Source: Hanleya hanleyi (Eukaryota; Mollusca; Polyplacophora; Lepidopleurida; Hanleyidae). Taken from it: a stretch of DNA of 64,000 nt. The stretch covers positions 37,123 through 101,122 of the forward strand of contig JAVTVY010025328.1 of assembly GCA_036873755.1 (NCBI GenBank), in the 5' to 3' direction. The notes under the pieces are model-generated. The model ran no database searches and was not told the origin of the DNA. It was given only the letters and a program-made list of their open reading frames with translations. Positions 1 through 10,692 of this stretch are shown in pieces (the stretch's first letter is position 1; every line of letters begins with the position of its first letter). A program made the position numbers and the translations under genes.

Positions 1-2613
1 CTGGAATAGTACCCTAAGTACCTCGGATGCTCCCGACAGGAATTATATGCTGACATAATAATGAACAACCGTTACTGTATATGTACGATACAGAGTGGTT
101 TTAGTTCGAAAGAAACGTTAAGTGTTTCACAAGGAAATCCCATCATAAAATCATACAATGAAATATGTATGACTGGGAAACTTGGACTCAATGTAGGCTC
201 AGTTTTTGCCACGAAACTGCTGGAAATTCCCATTAGCAAGTACAAACCATTAATGCTTATCTGATTTTCACAGTAGAATATAAAAGAGGTGACGTTATCT
301 CTATAAAACTATCAGATGTAAAAGAGAAAAAGTTGACTCGTTTGCAAATGCGACCCCCAACTTTAGATATGTTATTTAATGGCATGATCGGTAAGAAGGA
401 AAGCCAATAGTACATTAAATCTGTAACACTAGAATACTTCAACCTAAACTGCCAAAATAGCATGAAAATCTGCAAAGACGGTTCAAAGAACATGAGCAAC
501 AACATGGAATCATGTTATCCCAGAATTGAAAATTACTAAAGGATTCAAGTTACCTGACGATATTTCTGCTGTCTACTGTAGTTATTTAATAGCCAGAATT
601 ACGACGCTGCACTGGATAGCAGAAAATATACTCATTGTCTCTGTTGTCTGTATCCACTCGTTGACTGCATTAATCTGCACCAAAATTAGAATCACAAAGT
701 AGACCAGATCTAATTCACGAGATCGAATATCTAATCACGGAAATTGGTGTTTTGGGTATCAATGGGATGACCACGCGGCCCCTAATACCGGCTTCAGCGG
801 AATTAGATACAAATATTTCAGAGCGATGACGTAATAGCCTTATCCTGTCAGCTTTTGGAAAATTGTGAACTATGTGACCGCCAGAGAGAAACAAGTGAGA
901 AATGACTACATTGTAGTCAAAACCTGCGGCAGTGGTGATAATACAGTGAAAGACATATCAGCGGAGGTAGTGGTAATTGTAGAAAAAAGCGCCATCTGCC
1001 TGTGTTTTTATGCCGAGGGAAGTAATTTTCAACTTGTAACCCACAATTGTAGGGATTGCGTAATAGTTCTGATACCATATAGATATATTCACTTTCCCCA
1101 TTCAAAGTCCGACGATTTGACAGACGAATTCACCATGATCGCTTTGGCAATGTTTTGGTACAAGTATCGTGTATGCCAAGTTTCAAAACATTCGGTTCAG
1201 TCATTACTTTTTGCAAATCAAGAAGGCTTTCAAATATTTGGAAATCCAAACAAATTTCGAGGATTTAGTCATAGCGCGAAAATCTGCGCTCTTCAGTCTC
1301 CCTTCTCGCTTAATTTGCCGATCAAAATGGAAAATTTATATTTCCTTCAAAGTTATTTTTCAATAAATTTAGTATCAGATCTATCACCTCGATCTGTGAA
1401 ACTACGGAATGGGATTTGAGGCTTTATCGAACTGTCCAAGAGGCATAATGACACTTTTTCACTATTCAAATTGAGGCCTGTTACAGTCTTGATATTCGGT
1501 TAAAATAATTAATTAGGTTTCTGCATTTACGTTCGTTATGATCTGCGAACTACATTCCTTGCCACTATTTTCCACGCAGCAAGTCAATACCAAGACATGG
1601 TTTGCTTCTTCTATATAAATGATTAACTATTTCATTCTTAAGAAATATCATCTCATCTGACATTTTCGGCCAAGCCTTTTCGAAGGTTGCTAATTTTATG
1701 AATTTCTTTTCTTTAAAATCAAATTCTGCAAACAAGAAACCTTTCTAGTCAGTATCTATGGATATCTTCCTGTACTCAATTCGCGAATATGTTTGTCACT
1801 AAGTCATTCCGAAGGTGATTCAAGTGCGAAGTCAATGTGAAAGGTATCTATGTATCAAAATCAAACTCAAAAACCCCTCCAGGAAAACAAAGGCCCTAGC
1901 TTTTGGCCACGAGGTCAACTAGATCGTTTTTATGGCCAGTATCTGCTATATATGACGTAATTCCATACGTAAAACTGATTGACAAAGTAACGTATAGAAT
2001 TTTGTATAGAACCAGTAAATTCTAGCAGAAATGGGCTCTGATTTGAGAGAATGATGTCAAATGCAATATGTTTCTGCGCATTGTCTGCTGATATTGAATT
2101 TACGGAAGTGATTTATGCTATTCTAAAGGGATTGTGAGTGCGAAAGAGGACGGGAACATCAATACCAGCGAATCAAGGCACTGGCTTGCGAGAATGGGGA
2201 TAGAGAGGCTGTGTTCCGAAAGAGAATCATTCAAAATAGCTATTTGCCAAATGTCATGCTTGTAACCAAAAGTGCACAATATAACTGCACGACTGCGAGG
2301 TATTGTTCGCGCACAGGGGTGTCTAGCTCATTAAATACTACATAGTCATTTCTGTCTCTTCCAAATGGGCTACCATTTGAAATTGTCCGGTAATGAGTGA
2401 GTCCATCTGAATCCTTTCGTCGGCAAAATAAGCATTCAAGATTCAATATTTTGTTGTACAAACACCAGTCAAAGGCAGGGTACAAAATTTTAAGAGGAAT
2501 ACAACAAGAGAAACAATTGAACAGGGACATGAATATTAATATTTATATATATGTTATATCTGAGAGATATGTTATATCTGAGTGTTACCGTTGATATTAG
2601 AACCTTGATTTTT
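1..2613. other. Intergenic DNA, no supported gene
   Basis: I see no coding region here. The longest open frame (865-1419, 184 codons) has no recognisable domain, overlaps an open frame on the other strand, and begins inside a dispersed repeat (740-900), so I do not call it. The rest is A/T-rich unique-looking sequence with stops in all frames. Confidence 0.6.
740..900. repeat. Dispersed repeat, copy 1
   Basis: This stretch is clearly similar to 3590-3745: both contain TTCAGAGCGATG followed by GTAATAGCCT and the same order of flanking blocks. A shorter related block, CGGCCCCTA then GCGGAATTAGA, recurs at 4159-4215 and 23810-23870 next to Penelope-like remnants. It may therefore be an end of that retroelement family. 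That link is inference. Confidence 0.55.
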
Positions 2614-3053
2614 GGCATGAAGGTGCATTAGGGGACTGTTACCAGCATGTTTCGAGCTGACCTACTTTTGATGAAAATTTCTGTTGATTTTTAATTAAAA
2701 TCACTGGTGAAACTAACTTGAGCCGTGCCTATCTTAATATAGGCAGGATTTCAACTGGGGGTCCACGAGTTCAGCGTGCGTAGGAGTCCTAATGCCCACC
2801 CTACTTCTTATGTCCTGTGACGTTATTCACACTGGGCATGAAGGTGCATTAGGGGACTGTTGCCAGCATGTTTCAAGCTGACCTACTTTTGATGAAAATT
2901 TCTGTTGATTTTTGATCAAAATCACTGGTGATTCTAACTTGGGCCGTGCCCATCTTAATATTGGCAGGATTTCAACTGGGGGTCCAAGAGTCCAGTGCGT
3001 GTCGGAGTCCTAAGGCCTACCCTACTTCGTAGGTCCTTTGACGTTATTCACAC
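2614..3053. repeat. Tandem repeat, two units of about 221 bp
   Basis: Two head-to-tail units start with GGCATGAAGGTGCATTAGGG at 2614 and 2835. They match along their whole length with scattered substitutions and small indels. Each holds a short palindromic stretch (TTGATTTTTAATTAAAATCA-like in unit 1). No coding potential is seen. Confidence 0.85.
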
Positions 3054-3235
3054 TATTCTCATGTATAATAAATCCAATCCGGAAATTAACGAAGCAATAA
3101 TTCATTCCACCGAATATAGTTGCAAATGAATTCAAACGCGCTTGAATGCAGTGTTGTCATGTGAGATTGGAGGTTGAAAAGAAAAGTGTGGCAGAGATCA
3201 CACTCTCTTAGCCCATGCGCATTTCAAAAAGTCAC

Positions 3236-3271
3236 AAGAAGAACAACAAGAACAACAAGAACAACAACAAC
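3236..3271. repeat. Short CAA/GAA-type microsatellite
   Basis: A run of AAGAACAACAAGAACAAC-type triplets. In one frame it reads as a Gln/Glu-rich tract that runs into a basic stretch before a stop at about 3335. No start codon or family match supports a gene. Confidence 0.7.
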
Positions 3272-3499
3272 GCGAGCCTCCCGTAGACCTGCGTGCCGCA
3301 GGTAAAAACGGTCCAAAACGAGGGCGTATTTGTTAAATGAAAGTTCCTATTCAGAACAAATACCCCGACGCCTAACAAGCGCTTCATTCTTAACAAGTCA
3401 CACAACTACGATCACAATGATTTATACAGATGGCAAACCTGGGGCACGAAACGCTCACCATCAGAGTCTCACTATGTACAGGCAACAATCATCGAACGC

Positions 3500-3745
3500 A
3501 ACATTAAAAATGTGGGGGAAAACGATGCCGGCATAATAACAAGAAGTCATATGACCCCTCAGATAAATATACTGACTGCATATTTCTAAAAACATCATGA
3601 GAACCAAAAGGGATCGCTGATATCATTTGCTACACGGACGTTAACACCGGCTTGAGCTGTATTAGATACAAAATCTTTCAGAGCGATGCAGTAATAGCCT
3701 TTCAAGTTATCTGTTGTAAAATGATAAACGTTGTGACTGTCAGAT
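3500..3745. repeat. Composite dispersed repeats
   Basis: The first half (about 3505-3625) is similar to 34905-35035; both share GGAAAACGATGC, GACCCC and AAATATACTGA in the same order. The second half (about 3590-3745) is similar to 740-900. No coding content is seen. It sits just upstream of the Penelope-like remnant and may be retroelement flank. Confidence 0.5.
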
Positions 3746-4071
3746 AGAAAAAAGGCCCAAAAGAGGGACGCAAGTTCGTATTCTGAAGGCTAGACCAAAC
3801 ACGGATATACCTGATTGCTTCTAAACCTGATCTGCATGTAGTTTCTACTTTAGATAAGCCCAACAGTGGTGTTGTAGGCTGAATAATTATGCATTTTCTT
3901 TTAAATGCATCATATTCTTTCCCAGTTGTGATAGAACAACAGCCAGTTCACCTATATTGGTTGTCCCCGTTGATTTCCATTGTCGATATTTTGAGGTAAT
4001 CATTCGTATGAATAAATCAGTATAAATCACTACACTGCGGTCAAGGCATATCTCTTTGTGGTCTGAGTGGC

Positions 4072-4240
4072 ATCTAGAGAATGATGTGTCTCAGTCATGC
4101 TTTGATTGTGTCTGTACATATGAACACCATGAGGATCTTGAAGTTCATAGGTTCATTCGGCCCCTAGCCCCGTGTTAAGCGGAATTAGACACAAGTTATT
4201 AAACATAACGTCATAGATCTTGCACGCTACGCTCGTATTT
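4072..4240 (-). repeat. Penelope-like element flank, left copy
   Basis: Similar, at roughly 90% by eye, to 23710-23885. Shared blocks include GAATGATGT, GAGGATCTTGAAGT, CGGCCCCTAGCCCCG and GCGGAATTAGACACAAGTTA. It lies next to the 3' (C-terminal) side of the minus-strand Penelope-like remnant at 4346-5225. It is probably the downstream part of that element. Confidence 0.6.
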
Positions 4241-4345
4241 TGCTATCAGCATGCGATGTGTATCGCCAAATTTGACAAAATTTGAGTGGAGGCGCTTGTT
4301 GGAATAGTCCTGTTTTATAAGTTTCTGCAACAATGTTTTGTGACG

Positions 4346-5225
4346 TTAATTAAAATCGTCACATTTAACACAGGATCTAGCAAATGCTACTGAGCGAGAT
4401 ATGTATACGCCATATGCAGGCCCCGCTGGAATATTACTATCCAGCAAAGGATAGGTTACGATGTCGAAATTGTAATAATCTCTTTTGTCATAAAGTCGAC
4501 GAGAGAGAATGCCCGCTTCATTTTTATAGAGATAAAGATCTAAATATGATGCGCCTGTAGTGCTATTTGTAGTTTCCTTCAAATCTAGTGGAGGTGGATA
4601 TATATCATTCACTGCCTCTTTTATATAGCGATTATTCACAGCGAGAAGATCGCCTATATAGCGTTTGGTGAATGAGAAGGAACGAGATTGAATGGATCGG
4701 TTTTTGAAAGCGCCTGCATATAGTCTTATTCATAAGAGAACAGATACAGGTCAGCCAACAGGGGTGCACAATTAGTATCCATTGGAATACCTATATGCTG
4801 CTGATATATTGTGTTGCCAAATTTCACATAGATATTTTTAATGAGAAATTCAAGCAACTCTATCAACAACGAAACATCCCATGAATGATATCTCTTGTAT
4901 GTAGTAGAGCTGAAGAATGCTTTATTTCTTCCGCCATTAATATATCTACGATCAGTGTTCTTGAACACAGATACTATTAACGAACTTAGACGGTCAATAA
5001 GGTCCTGATGAGGGATTGTAGTATAGAGAGTCGAGAAATCCCATCTGGATACATGTCTGTACGTTATGTGACCTTTAGCATCAAGTTCTTCCGTAAGACA
5101 TTTTGAGTTTTTTAATATCCACATACATTCAACGCCAGAGTTTTGAGAAATAGTGGCGCAATATATCAAACATCCTTCTCGTAGTAAAAAGTAAAGCTTT
5201 GATCATAATTTGAATAACTCAGGAA
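4346..5225 (-). pseudogene. Penelope-like reverse transcriptase remnant
   Basis: Decayed reverse transcriptase read on the minus strand. The first frame (5169-4726) holds CMWILKNSK, the strand/Asp motif FSTLYTTIPH, and IGIPMDTNCAPLLADLYLFSYE-like sequence (family form usually PMGTNC). After a frameshift near 4726 the catalytic YxDD box follows as YIGD (4649-4660): the first catalytic Asp is Gly. It continues into 4639-4346 with ASYLDLYL, RLYDKRDYYNFDIVTYPLL and AYGVYISRSVAFAR, a typical thumb region of metazoan Penelope-like elements. No GIY-YIG domain is joined to it. The frameshift plus the lost Asp mean it cannot encode an active polymerase. The assignment to Penelope-like rather than another RT family rests on these motifs from memory. 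Confidence 0.85.
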
Positions 5226-5347
5226 AACTCCAGATCAGTCGGCGTTCATCTTAACTAGGAAAGATTATGCGGATATTATCTTTGACTCTCAGTTTGTATA
5301 CCGATATTTTTATTCTATATACATTAAGACAGAGGATCTTACATCTG

Positions 5348-5464
5348 CGGTCATTTAATATGAAAGTTATGAAACGAGTTGAGTACTATTTGTGATCTTA
5401 GAATGCAACATAAATCTCGTAACATATAGTCAACTCATCGTATAACTTTCATATTAAACGACCG
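5348..5464. repeat. Imperfect hairpin, 35-bp arms
   Basis: The arms begin CGGTC and contain TTTAATATGAAAGTTAT. They match their inverted partner at all but about six positions, with a 47-bp centre. It lies upstream of the minus-strand Penelope-like remnant and is kept in the second duplication unit at 16435-16551. Confidence 0.75.
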
Positions 5465-6088
5465 AGAGTAATATTATTCTAGATTGTGTTAATCGCATAA
5501 CATAAAACAGAAATAACATACACACATGGATTCATTTTCTAGGCATTTTTATTATTATCATATACCTATGTATGCTAGGTAACAAATACAAAGGCATGTT
5601 TTCTTATTCCGTATCGCATTTCCCGTATCACATCCTCCGGAAAAAGAGGGACTACTTTCGCATTGTCTATCTAGGTCGCATTGAGTCGCGCCACCTGTCG
5701 GGAAAACCCCTGCAACATATCCAAGTATATTGGACCACGGTCACTGTTTATCTGGTGTTCGTGGCCAAAAATTTAACAGTTATTTTTTTTTTAGAAAGCA
5801 CAATGCGATAAAGCCGATGTCCTCAAAAAACATACAAAGGGTCAGGTTTACAATGAAAATAAAATTTATTTAATAGAAACGTCTGTCGTCTGCTAGGCCA
5901 TGGCATAGGTCATGGGAATTCCCACACCAAGAAATTCCTTCAGCAATTCACACTTATCGAGTACAGCTCTTATCGGAAAACGGGAATTATCGCCAGAAAA
6001 CTGTGTATATATTCAGACATTCGTTAATTATTATTCCCTGTTGACATTTTCCTGTTTGTTAGTATTGTACAATTTCATACACTGTACA

Positions 6089-7786
6089 ATGGAGGATTCC
6101 TTTGCCAATTTTGACAGTGACACGAACAGTTCTTTTGAGCCGGCAAATTTTGACCTGGGCTTTTTGCCCAATTCCCCCAACCAATCTGACGAAAGCGGTT
6201 CAACAAATAACTTTCCCAGTGACGATGGAATTGATGGTGCTATTCGGGACATGCCTCTTGAGCTTGATATAACGATGCAACATCAGACTGCGGCGGCAGC
6301 ATCAACAACAACAACGCCATCATCAACAACAACACCACCAGTGTACAATGAAAACCATGATGAATCGGACTCCGACCCGGAACCTGAAGATTTAGCATTG
6401 CTGAATGAACGTATACAACATCATGACCCCCCTCCAAATGTGAATAACCGTGCCCCAACATTTGTAGAGCTTCAGAAATCCCAGACAGAGTTTGTTACTG
6501 ATATGAGAAATAAAAATACTGTACGGAAAACTGACAGCGTCGTACGCACTTTTGCAAAATGGCTTGGGGCACGGTTCGAAGAACGGGAGCTACAGCTCAT
6601 CCCACATCTGGAGCTGGACAACTACATCGGCTCATTTCTGCTTTCAATTCGAAAATTTGATGGATCTGAATATGAGCCGGACACTCTTACAAGTTATCAT
6701 CGAGGTATTGACAGGTTCCTGCGTGAGAAGAACTACCCATACAGTCTGATATTGGACCGCGAGTTCCAGACAAGTCGGGATGTCCTGGCCTCTAAAAGAA
6801 AAGAACTTAAAGCGAAAAGAAAAGGAAATAGGCCAAATAAATCAGAGCCTCTCACCCGAGACGAACAGATCATCCTATCTGAAACGAGTCAGCTTGGCTG
6901 CCAGAGTCCAAAACAGTTACAAAACAAAATGTGGTTGAACAATACTATGCATTTTGGGGTGCGGCCAACTTCTGAAAACCGAAAACTGAGGTGGGGGGAT
7001 TTAACGCTCAAAACTGATGCGAACGGTCTCGAATTCATTGAATTCAATGAGCGAGTGACAAAAACGAGAACCGGTGCCAATCCGAGTGGCCACGAACGCC
7101 CCTTCCACCCCAAACAATTCGCCTTGCCGAATAACACTGAGGAATGCCCAGTTCACACTTACAAGGAGTTCCGAAGTCACAGGCCCCAGAAAATGTGTGC
7201 TCCTGATAGCCCATTTTATCTTGCCATACACTACCAGAGGAAAGCATCAAGCTCTGTCTGGTATAAATGTCAGCCACTGGGGGAAAATAAATTAGGGGAA
7301 ATTATGAAAACAATAACAGGAAATGCTAACATACCTGGACGGAAAACCAATCACAGTGCCAGAAAATCGACAGCGACACGTCTTCTCCACACTGGAGTAC
7401 CACCGACAACAATTATGCAACTGACGGGGCACAAAAACGTTGCCAGTCTGAACAATTATGCTGTTGCCAGTCATGAACAACAGAAAGAGATGTCACATAT
7501 TCTCGGTGTAACAGATACGGCAACTAATAAATCTCCGTGTCACGCTATCCCAAGTACCAGCAATGTCGACGATTCTCCGTGTGTCCCTGTCACTTCCGCC
7601 CCTTTGATACAAAGTTCGGACTCACTGACTGACCAAAACATTCCGACACGAATACACCAGAATCTCCTGTCACAAACTCAGATGACCGCAGCGGGTATCT
7701 TTCACGGCGCCAACTTTCAGCACTGCACCCTGAATATAACGGTCTGCCAGTCTGCAGGATCGATCCCGTCAAATAATTTGACATAA
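6089..7786 (+). CDS. Crypton tyrosine recombinase (DUF3504-like)
   Basis: Predicted DNA recombinase that cuts and rejoins DNA through a Tyr nucleophile; expected to act in the nucleus to move its own element. The open frame extends to 5912, but I choose the Met at 6089 (ACAATGG context; 565 aa) because the protein then starts with an acidic, Ser/Asn-rich tail (MEDSFANFDSD). Numbered from 5912, the catalytic set is complete: Arg351 in FGVRPTSENRKLRWGD, Lys384 in TKTRTG, His481 and Arg484 in NHSARK, His507 in LTGHKN, and Tyr516 in LNNYA. The core-binding part (TVRKTDSVVRTFAKWL, DGSEYEPDTL) and the C-terminal FHGANFQHCTLNI block match metazoan Crypton-A/ZMYM-QRICH1-type proteins. No stop or frameshift is seen. 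It could still be silent or host-recruited. Confidence 0.9.
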   Translation: MEDSFANFDSDTNSSFEPANFDLGFLPNSPNQSDESGSTNNFPSDDGIDGAIRDMPLELDITMQHQTAAAASTTTTPSSTTTPPVYNENHDESDSDPEPEDLALLNERIQHHDPPPNVNNRAPTFVELQKSQTEFVTDMRNKNTVRKTDSVVRTFAKWLGARFEERELQLIPHLELDNYIGSFLLSIRKFDGSEYEPDTLTSYHRGIDRFLREKNYPYSLILDREFQTSRDVLASKRKELKAKRKGNRPNKSEPLTRDEQIILSETSQLGCQSPKQLQNKMWLNNTMHFGVRPTSENRKLRWGDLTLKTDANGLEFIEFNERVTKTRTGANPSGHERPFHPKQFALPNNTEECPVHTYKEFRSHRPQKMCAPDSPFYLAIHYQRKASSSVWYKCQPLGENKLGEIMKTITGNANIPGRKTNHSARKSTATRLLHTGVPPTTIMQLTGHKNVASLNNYAVASHEQQKEMSHILGVTDTATNKSPCHAIPSTSNVDDSPCVPVTSAPLIQSSDSLTDQNIPTRIHQNLLSQTQMTAAGIFHGANFQHCTLNITVCQSAGSIPSNNLT

Positions 7787-8000
7787 ATAATAACTAAAAC
7801 GAATTATACTTTTCACTTTTGGTCGAAGACATCAATATATAAACTCTAAATGTTACAGAACGTTTCTGTCAGTTTCCACATGTTTGTCGCTTCCGGTAAA
7901 GTTTGAAAGTTACAGCGCGTATGAATTTACTTTTTGACCTAGTTATGAGGCTAGCTAAGAGAATCCTTGTTCTCATGTGAATATTGCGGTACATTCAATA

Positions 8001-8010
8001 ATATATATAA
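8001..8010 (+). promoter_or_regulatory. TATA-like box before a signal-peptide exon
   Basis: An ATATATATAA stretch lies about 75 bp before the ATG at 8083. It is the only support for transcription starting here. A/T-rich sequence makes chance occurrence likely. Confidence 0.3.
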
Positions 8011-8082
8011 ATTCTGGTACTGTATGTAATGTTGAATTGAAGGTTATTTATAGTTATTATAGGTAATTTATTTCAACCAAAA

Positions 8083-8162
8083 ATGAATTCTGTCTTCTTT
8101 CTGATTTTGATCATTGTTTCTGCTACACTGACTGTCAACTCGTTTCTGCATATAAAACTGGG
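8083..8162 (+). CDS. Possible first exon of a small secreted peptide
   Basis: A short frame reads MNSVFFLILIIVSATLTVNS and then FLHIKLG, an ideal-looking cleavable signal peptide: short N region, strongly hydrophobic core, small residues before the possible cleavage site. It runs straight into GG|GTAAGA at 8161-8168, a strong consensus 5' splice site. A TATA-like box lies 75 bp upstream. No convincing second exon is seen: the next acceptor-like site (8190-8192) would leave an intron of only 30 bp, which is implausible, and the palindrome begins at 8283. Either a distant exon is used, a second exon was lost, or this is chance. It lies inside the Crypton block and is absent from duplication unit 2. 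Confidence 0.3.
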
Positions 8163-8282
8163 GTAAGAATCGAGGCCTGTGCACTACCCTAGATTTGAAT
8201 GCTGCATCATCCAACATAGTCCTGCGGAAATACCGCTAAATATGACCGACAAAGTTAATATAAAAACAGGTATATGATAAAA

Positions 8283-8447
8283 AGGTTATCATGGTACTGT
8301 GTGTTCCGGGACGTCGTATCAGCGCTCGTGCTCTGAGGTCCGATCGCCGTATCGACCTCGCCCTGCGGGCTCGGTCGATACGGCGATCGGACCTCAGAGC
8401 ACTCGAGCTGATACGACGTCCCGGAACACATAGTACCATGATAACCT
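8283..8447. repeat. 165-bp GC-rich palindrome
   Basis: Near-perfect inverted repeat, about 81-bp arms and almost no loop, starting AGGTTATCATGGTACT and ending AGTACCATGATAACCT. The arms differ at only about half a dozen positions (for example CGCTCG against CTCGAG). It is far more GC-rich than its surroundings. It fills the right edge of the Crypton block, which ends 8 bp later. Confidence 0.9.
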
Positions 8448-8640
8448 CTATTTATTTCCCTAGGAACATGACTGCTACAAATTTGACAACTGAAACTTCC
8501 ACGGTAATAATATAGTCTCCATAAACAAAAGTTCAACAAGACAGTTTCTGAATACGCCGTCAGTTGCAAACGATATAGATGAACAATTATTTACAGGAGT
8601 AGATCACGTTGCCCATGGAACCATAACATATGAATTTCTA

Positions 8641-9234
8641 TAAGCCCTGCCTGGTCTGGGGGGGTCATTATGGCCCCCTACCAAACTTTCTGCGCTATCT
8701 CCGGAACAACAAAAAATGCAGAGTTGAATCCCCGTGACTTTATAGTTTATCATATTGGGGTCAATGAGAGCCTATTTGTATAACCCCCGAGCAGGGGGTC
8801 ATGGGTAAATTCAACATGGCGGCCACGTGGGATACCAGAAAAGTGATATTTTCGGCATATTTCTTCAAAATTTCTGCTTTTCCGCGATGAAAAGTGAGCA
8901 AAAACTATTTCATTTCACGTCACATTAATATTTACTAAGTCATCATGCAGTGTTTGCGGAGAAATTGCATAAATAAAAAAATGGAAAAATCTGATCGAAA
9001 AATCAACCAAAAAAATGCCATTTTTTTTTAAATGACGTCACTGTGACGTTATCCACGCGGCCATCTTGAATTTTTTCTTTACATTTTCTGGTAGAACTTG
9101 ACCCAAAGGTATAGTGTGGTAAGTTTTAGCCCCCCCCCACTCAAGGGGTAAGGAAAATAATTTGGAGGGGCCATTTCGCCCCCCTCCCCCCAGGCCTGGA
9201 CAGTCTCAAAAAGCCCAGCTCAGATAGGTTTTAA
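8641..9234 (+). mobile_element. piggyBac-type MITE, unit 1 first copy
   Basis: About 590 bp. It starts with AAGCCCTGCCTGG (a decayed TTAACCCTATCTGG) and ends GCTCAGATAGGTTTTAA. The interior matches the other copies throughout: CTTTCTGCGCTATCTCCGG, ATGGCGGCCACGTGGG, AATGACGTCACTGTGACGTT, GCGGCCATCTTG, GGTATAGTGTGGTAAG. It is non-coding. The matching copy in unit 2 is truncated. Confidence 0.85.
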
Positions 9235-9279
9235 TCTTTTGAAACAAATTGAATGTCATATTATTAATGTCCTGACGCC

Positions 9280-9489
9280 TTAAGGCCCATTCTCACGATG
9301 CGATTTGTAGTAACAACTCGGCGGGGAATCCCCTGATTTGTAGCATGCAACTAATCGCATGAAATAGGACCTGTTCTATTTCATACGACTTGTAGCATGC
9401 GACTAAAATCGCAAGAGTGTTCTCACGATGCAACTTTGTTGTATGCTACAAGTTGTTACTACAAATCGCACTGTGAGAATGAGCCTTTA
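9280..9489. mobile_element. Hairpin MITE of about 210 bp
   Basis: The terminal inverted repeats TTAAGGCCCATTCTCAC and GTGAGAATGAGCCTTTAA enclose further inverted sub-repeats (GCGATTTGTAGTAACAACT and its complement). No ORF. It lies in the about 690-bp block missing from duplication unit 2, so it is present once. Confidence 0.8.
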
Positions 9490-10344
9490 AAATAGGACTG
9501 AATTAAACAAAAGATTGATATATAGCAAAACAGAAGCATTTATTCGTTTTGACCAGAATCTGGACCTATCACATTATTCGATTTGACGGCACAGAATGTT
9601 AGGTGGGCAATGGATGATGCGTGCGATACTCCGATACTTGTTACTTAATCAGCCAAAATTCTACTTTGCAGATGCCCGAAACATGAACTCCAGGAATATT
9701 TCTAATCTCCAGCCAAACTCTCCACCCGCCTCCTCCCATACATAGGGCTGAAAAGGCTGAATGTATCCGTTATACAGCTGCTATTTGAAAAAAAAGGCAT
9801 GGTGAGCCACCAGTATTATTTCATATTTCACCGGGAGTGTATAAATTCCACAATACATGGAATGCAAAGAAACTTTGACTTTGGAAAGTTGAGAAAAATG
9901 AGCTTTAAATCTGAAAATATTGCTATTTTTCGTATAAAATCCAGTGTTATTGCCATTCTCTGGACATTCTGTGTAAATAACCATGGTAACCCCATTTTTT
10001 CTATAAAATGTTTAATCATTGTTTGAGGAACCATTATCGAGTTATTAAGCAAATTCTCACCTCGAAAGTTCGAACGTGATTATACCGCCTTAATATGAAA
10101 TACATAAGAATTTAATTCGAATTGACAATAGCATATTCAGTAATGTTCAGTATCTAGACGGCATCAGCCACTGCTCGCTACACTCGCTTGGGTCATACAT
10201 CCCGTGGACGCGTATTGTAGCCATTTGTTTCAACGCGAGCACACGCCTTGAACATCATTACTGTTTAGTCTGCATTGTGATGACCCAATGTTGGAGCGTT
10301 GGCCTCGTAAGCTACAGTTACAGTACCTTAGCTCAAGTGGTAAG

Positions 10345-10407
10345 AAAGGGAGAGGCCGAAATGGCAATCAGGCCTGGAGGTCCCAAAAGGCCCAGACCAG
10401 ACAGGGT
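10345..10407 (+). repeat. piggyBac-type MITE right-end fragment
   Basis: GGAGGTCCCAAAAGGCCC followed by AGACCAGACAGGGTTAA matches the right terminus of the TTAA-flanked MITE. The rest of the element is missing. A copy lies in unit 2 at 17848-17909. Confidence 0.75.
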
Positions 10408-10692
10408 TAAGGAGACGTCGAATCGTTAATGAGAAAATCGCTGAAAATATCTCAGGTGAGTAAATGTGCCTCACATAAATGTCAATTACGTATACGTGTT
10501 GAAAGCCTGGGACAGTGTAGGACACGGGAAAACGCTGTAGCTGGCTATCATAGAAGACTGGATTAGCGTAACACGAAACTGAAGGTACTACGAGAAGCTT
10601 TTTTCTCGGGAACTTAAGATAGTATCACTCGAAATAACCTTGTAAATGTTAAACCAGTGTACGATGAAAGCTTGGTGTTCAAATGTCTGTCA

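Larger units (their letters stand above)
5559..8455 (+). mobile_element. Crypton-type element block, absent from the second duplication unit
   Basis: Comparing the two units shows 2,897 bp present here and absent at 16642. The block is flanked by TTAT at 5555-5558 and TTAT at 8452-8455, and the unit 2 junction keeps one TTAT. It contains the intact tyrosine recombinase gene (6089-7786) and has no terminal inverted repeats of the DDE type. This fits a Crypton, which recombines between short direct repeats. A deletion in unit 2 across 4-bp microhomology is the alternative. A palindrome (8283-8447) fills the right edge and may be a separate insertion, so the right Crypton boundary is less certain than the left. 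Confidence 0.65.

Noticed and set aside
865..1419. 184-codon open frame near the left edge
   Set aside because: No domain, no codon pattern, overlaps an opposite-strand frame, and its start lies in a dispersed repeat.
5912..6088. Extended N terminus of the Crypton recombinase
   Set aside because: Open but includes a hydrophobic stretch unlike the family; the Met at 6089 has a better context and begins the usual acidic tail.
8163..8192. 30-bp intron joining the signal-peptide exon to a CC-containing tail
   Set aside because: The reading frame would work, but an intron of 30 bp is too short for a mollusc-like genome and lacks a pyrimidine tract and branch point.
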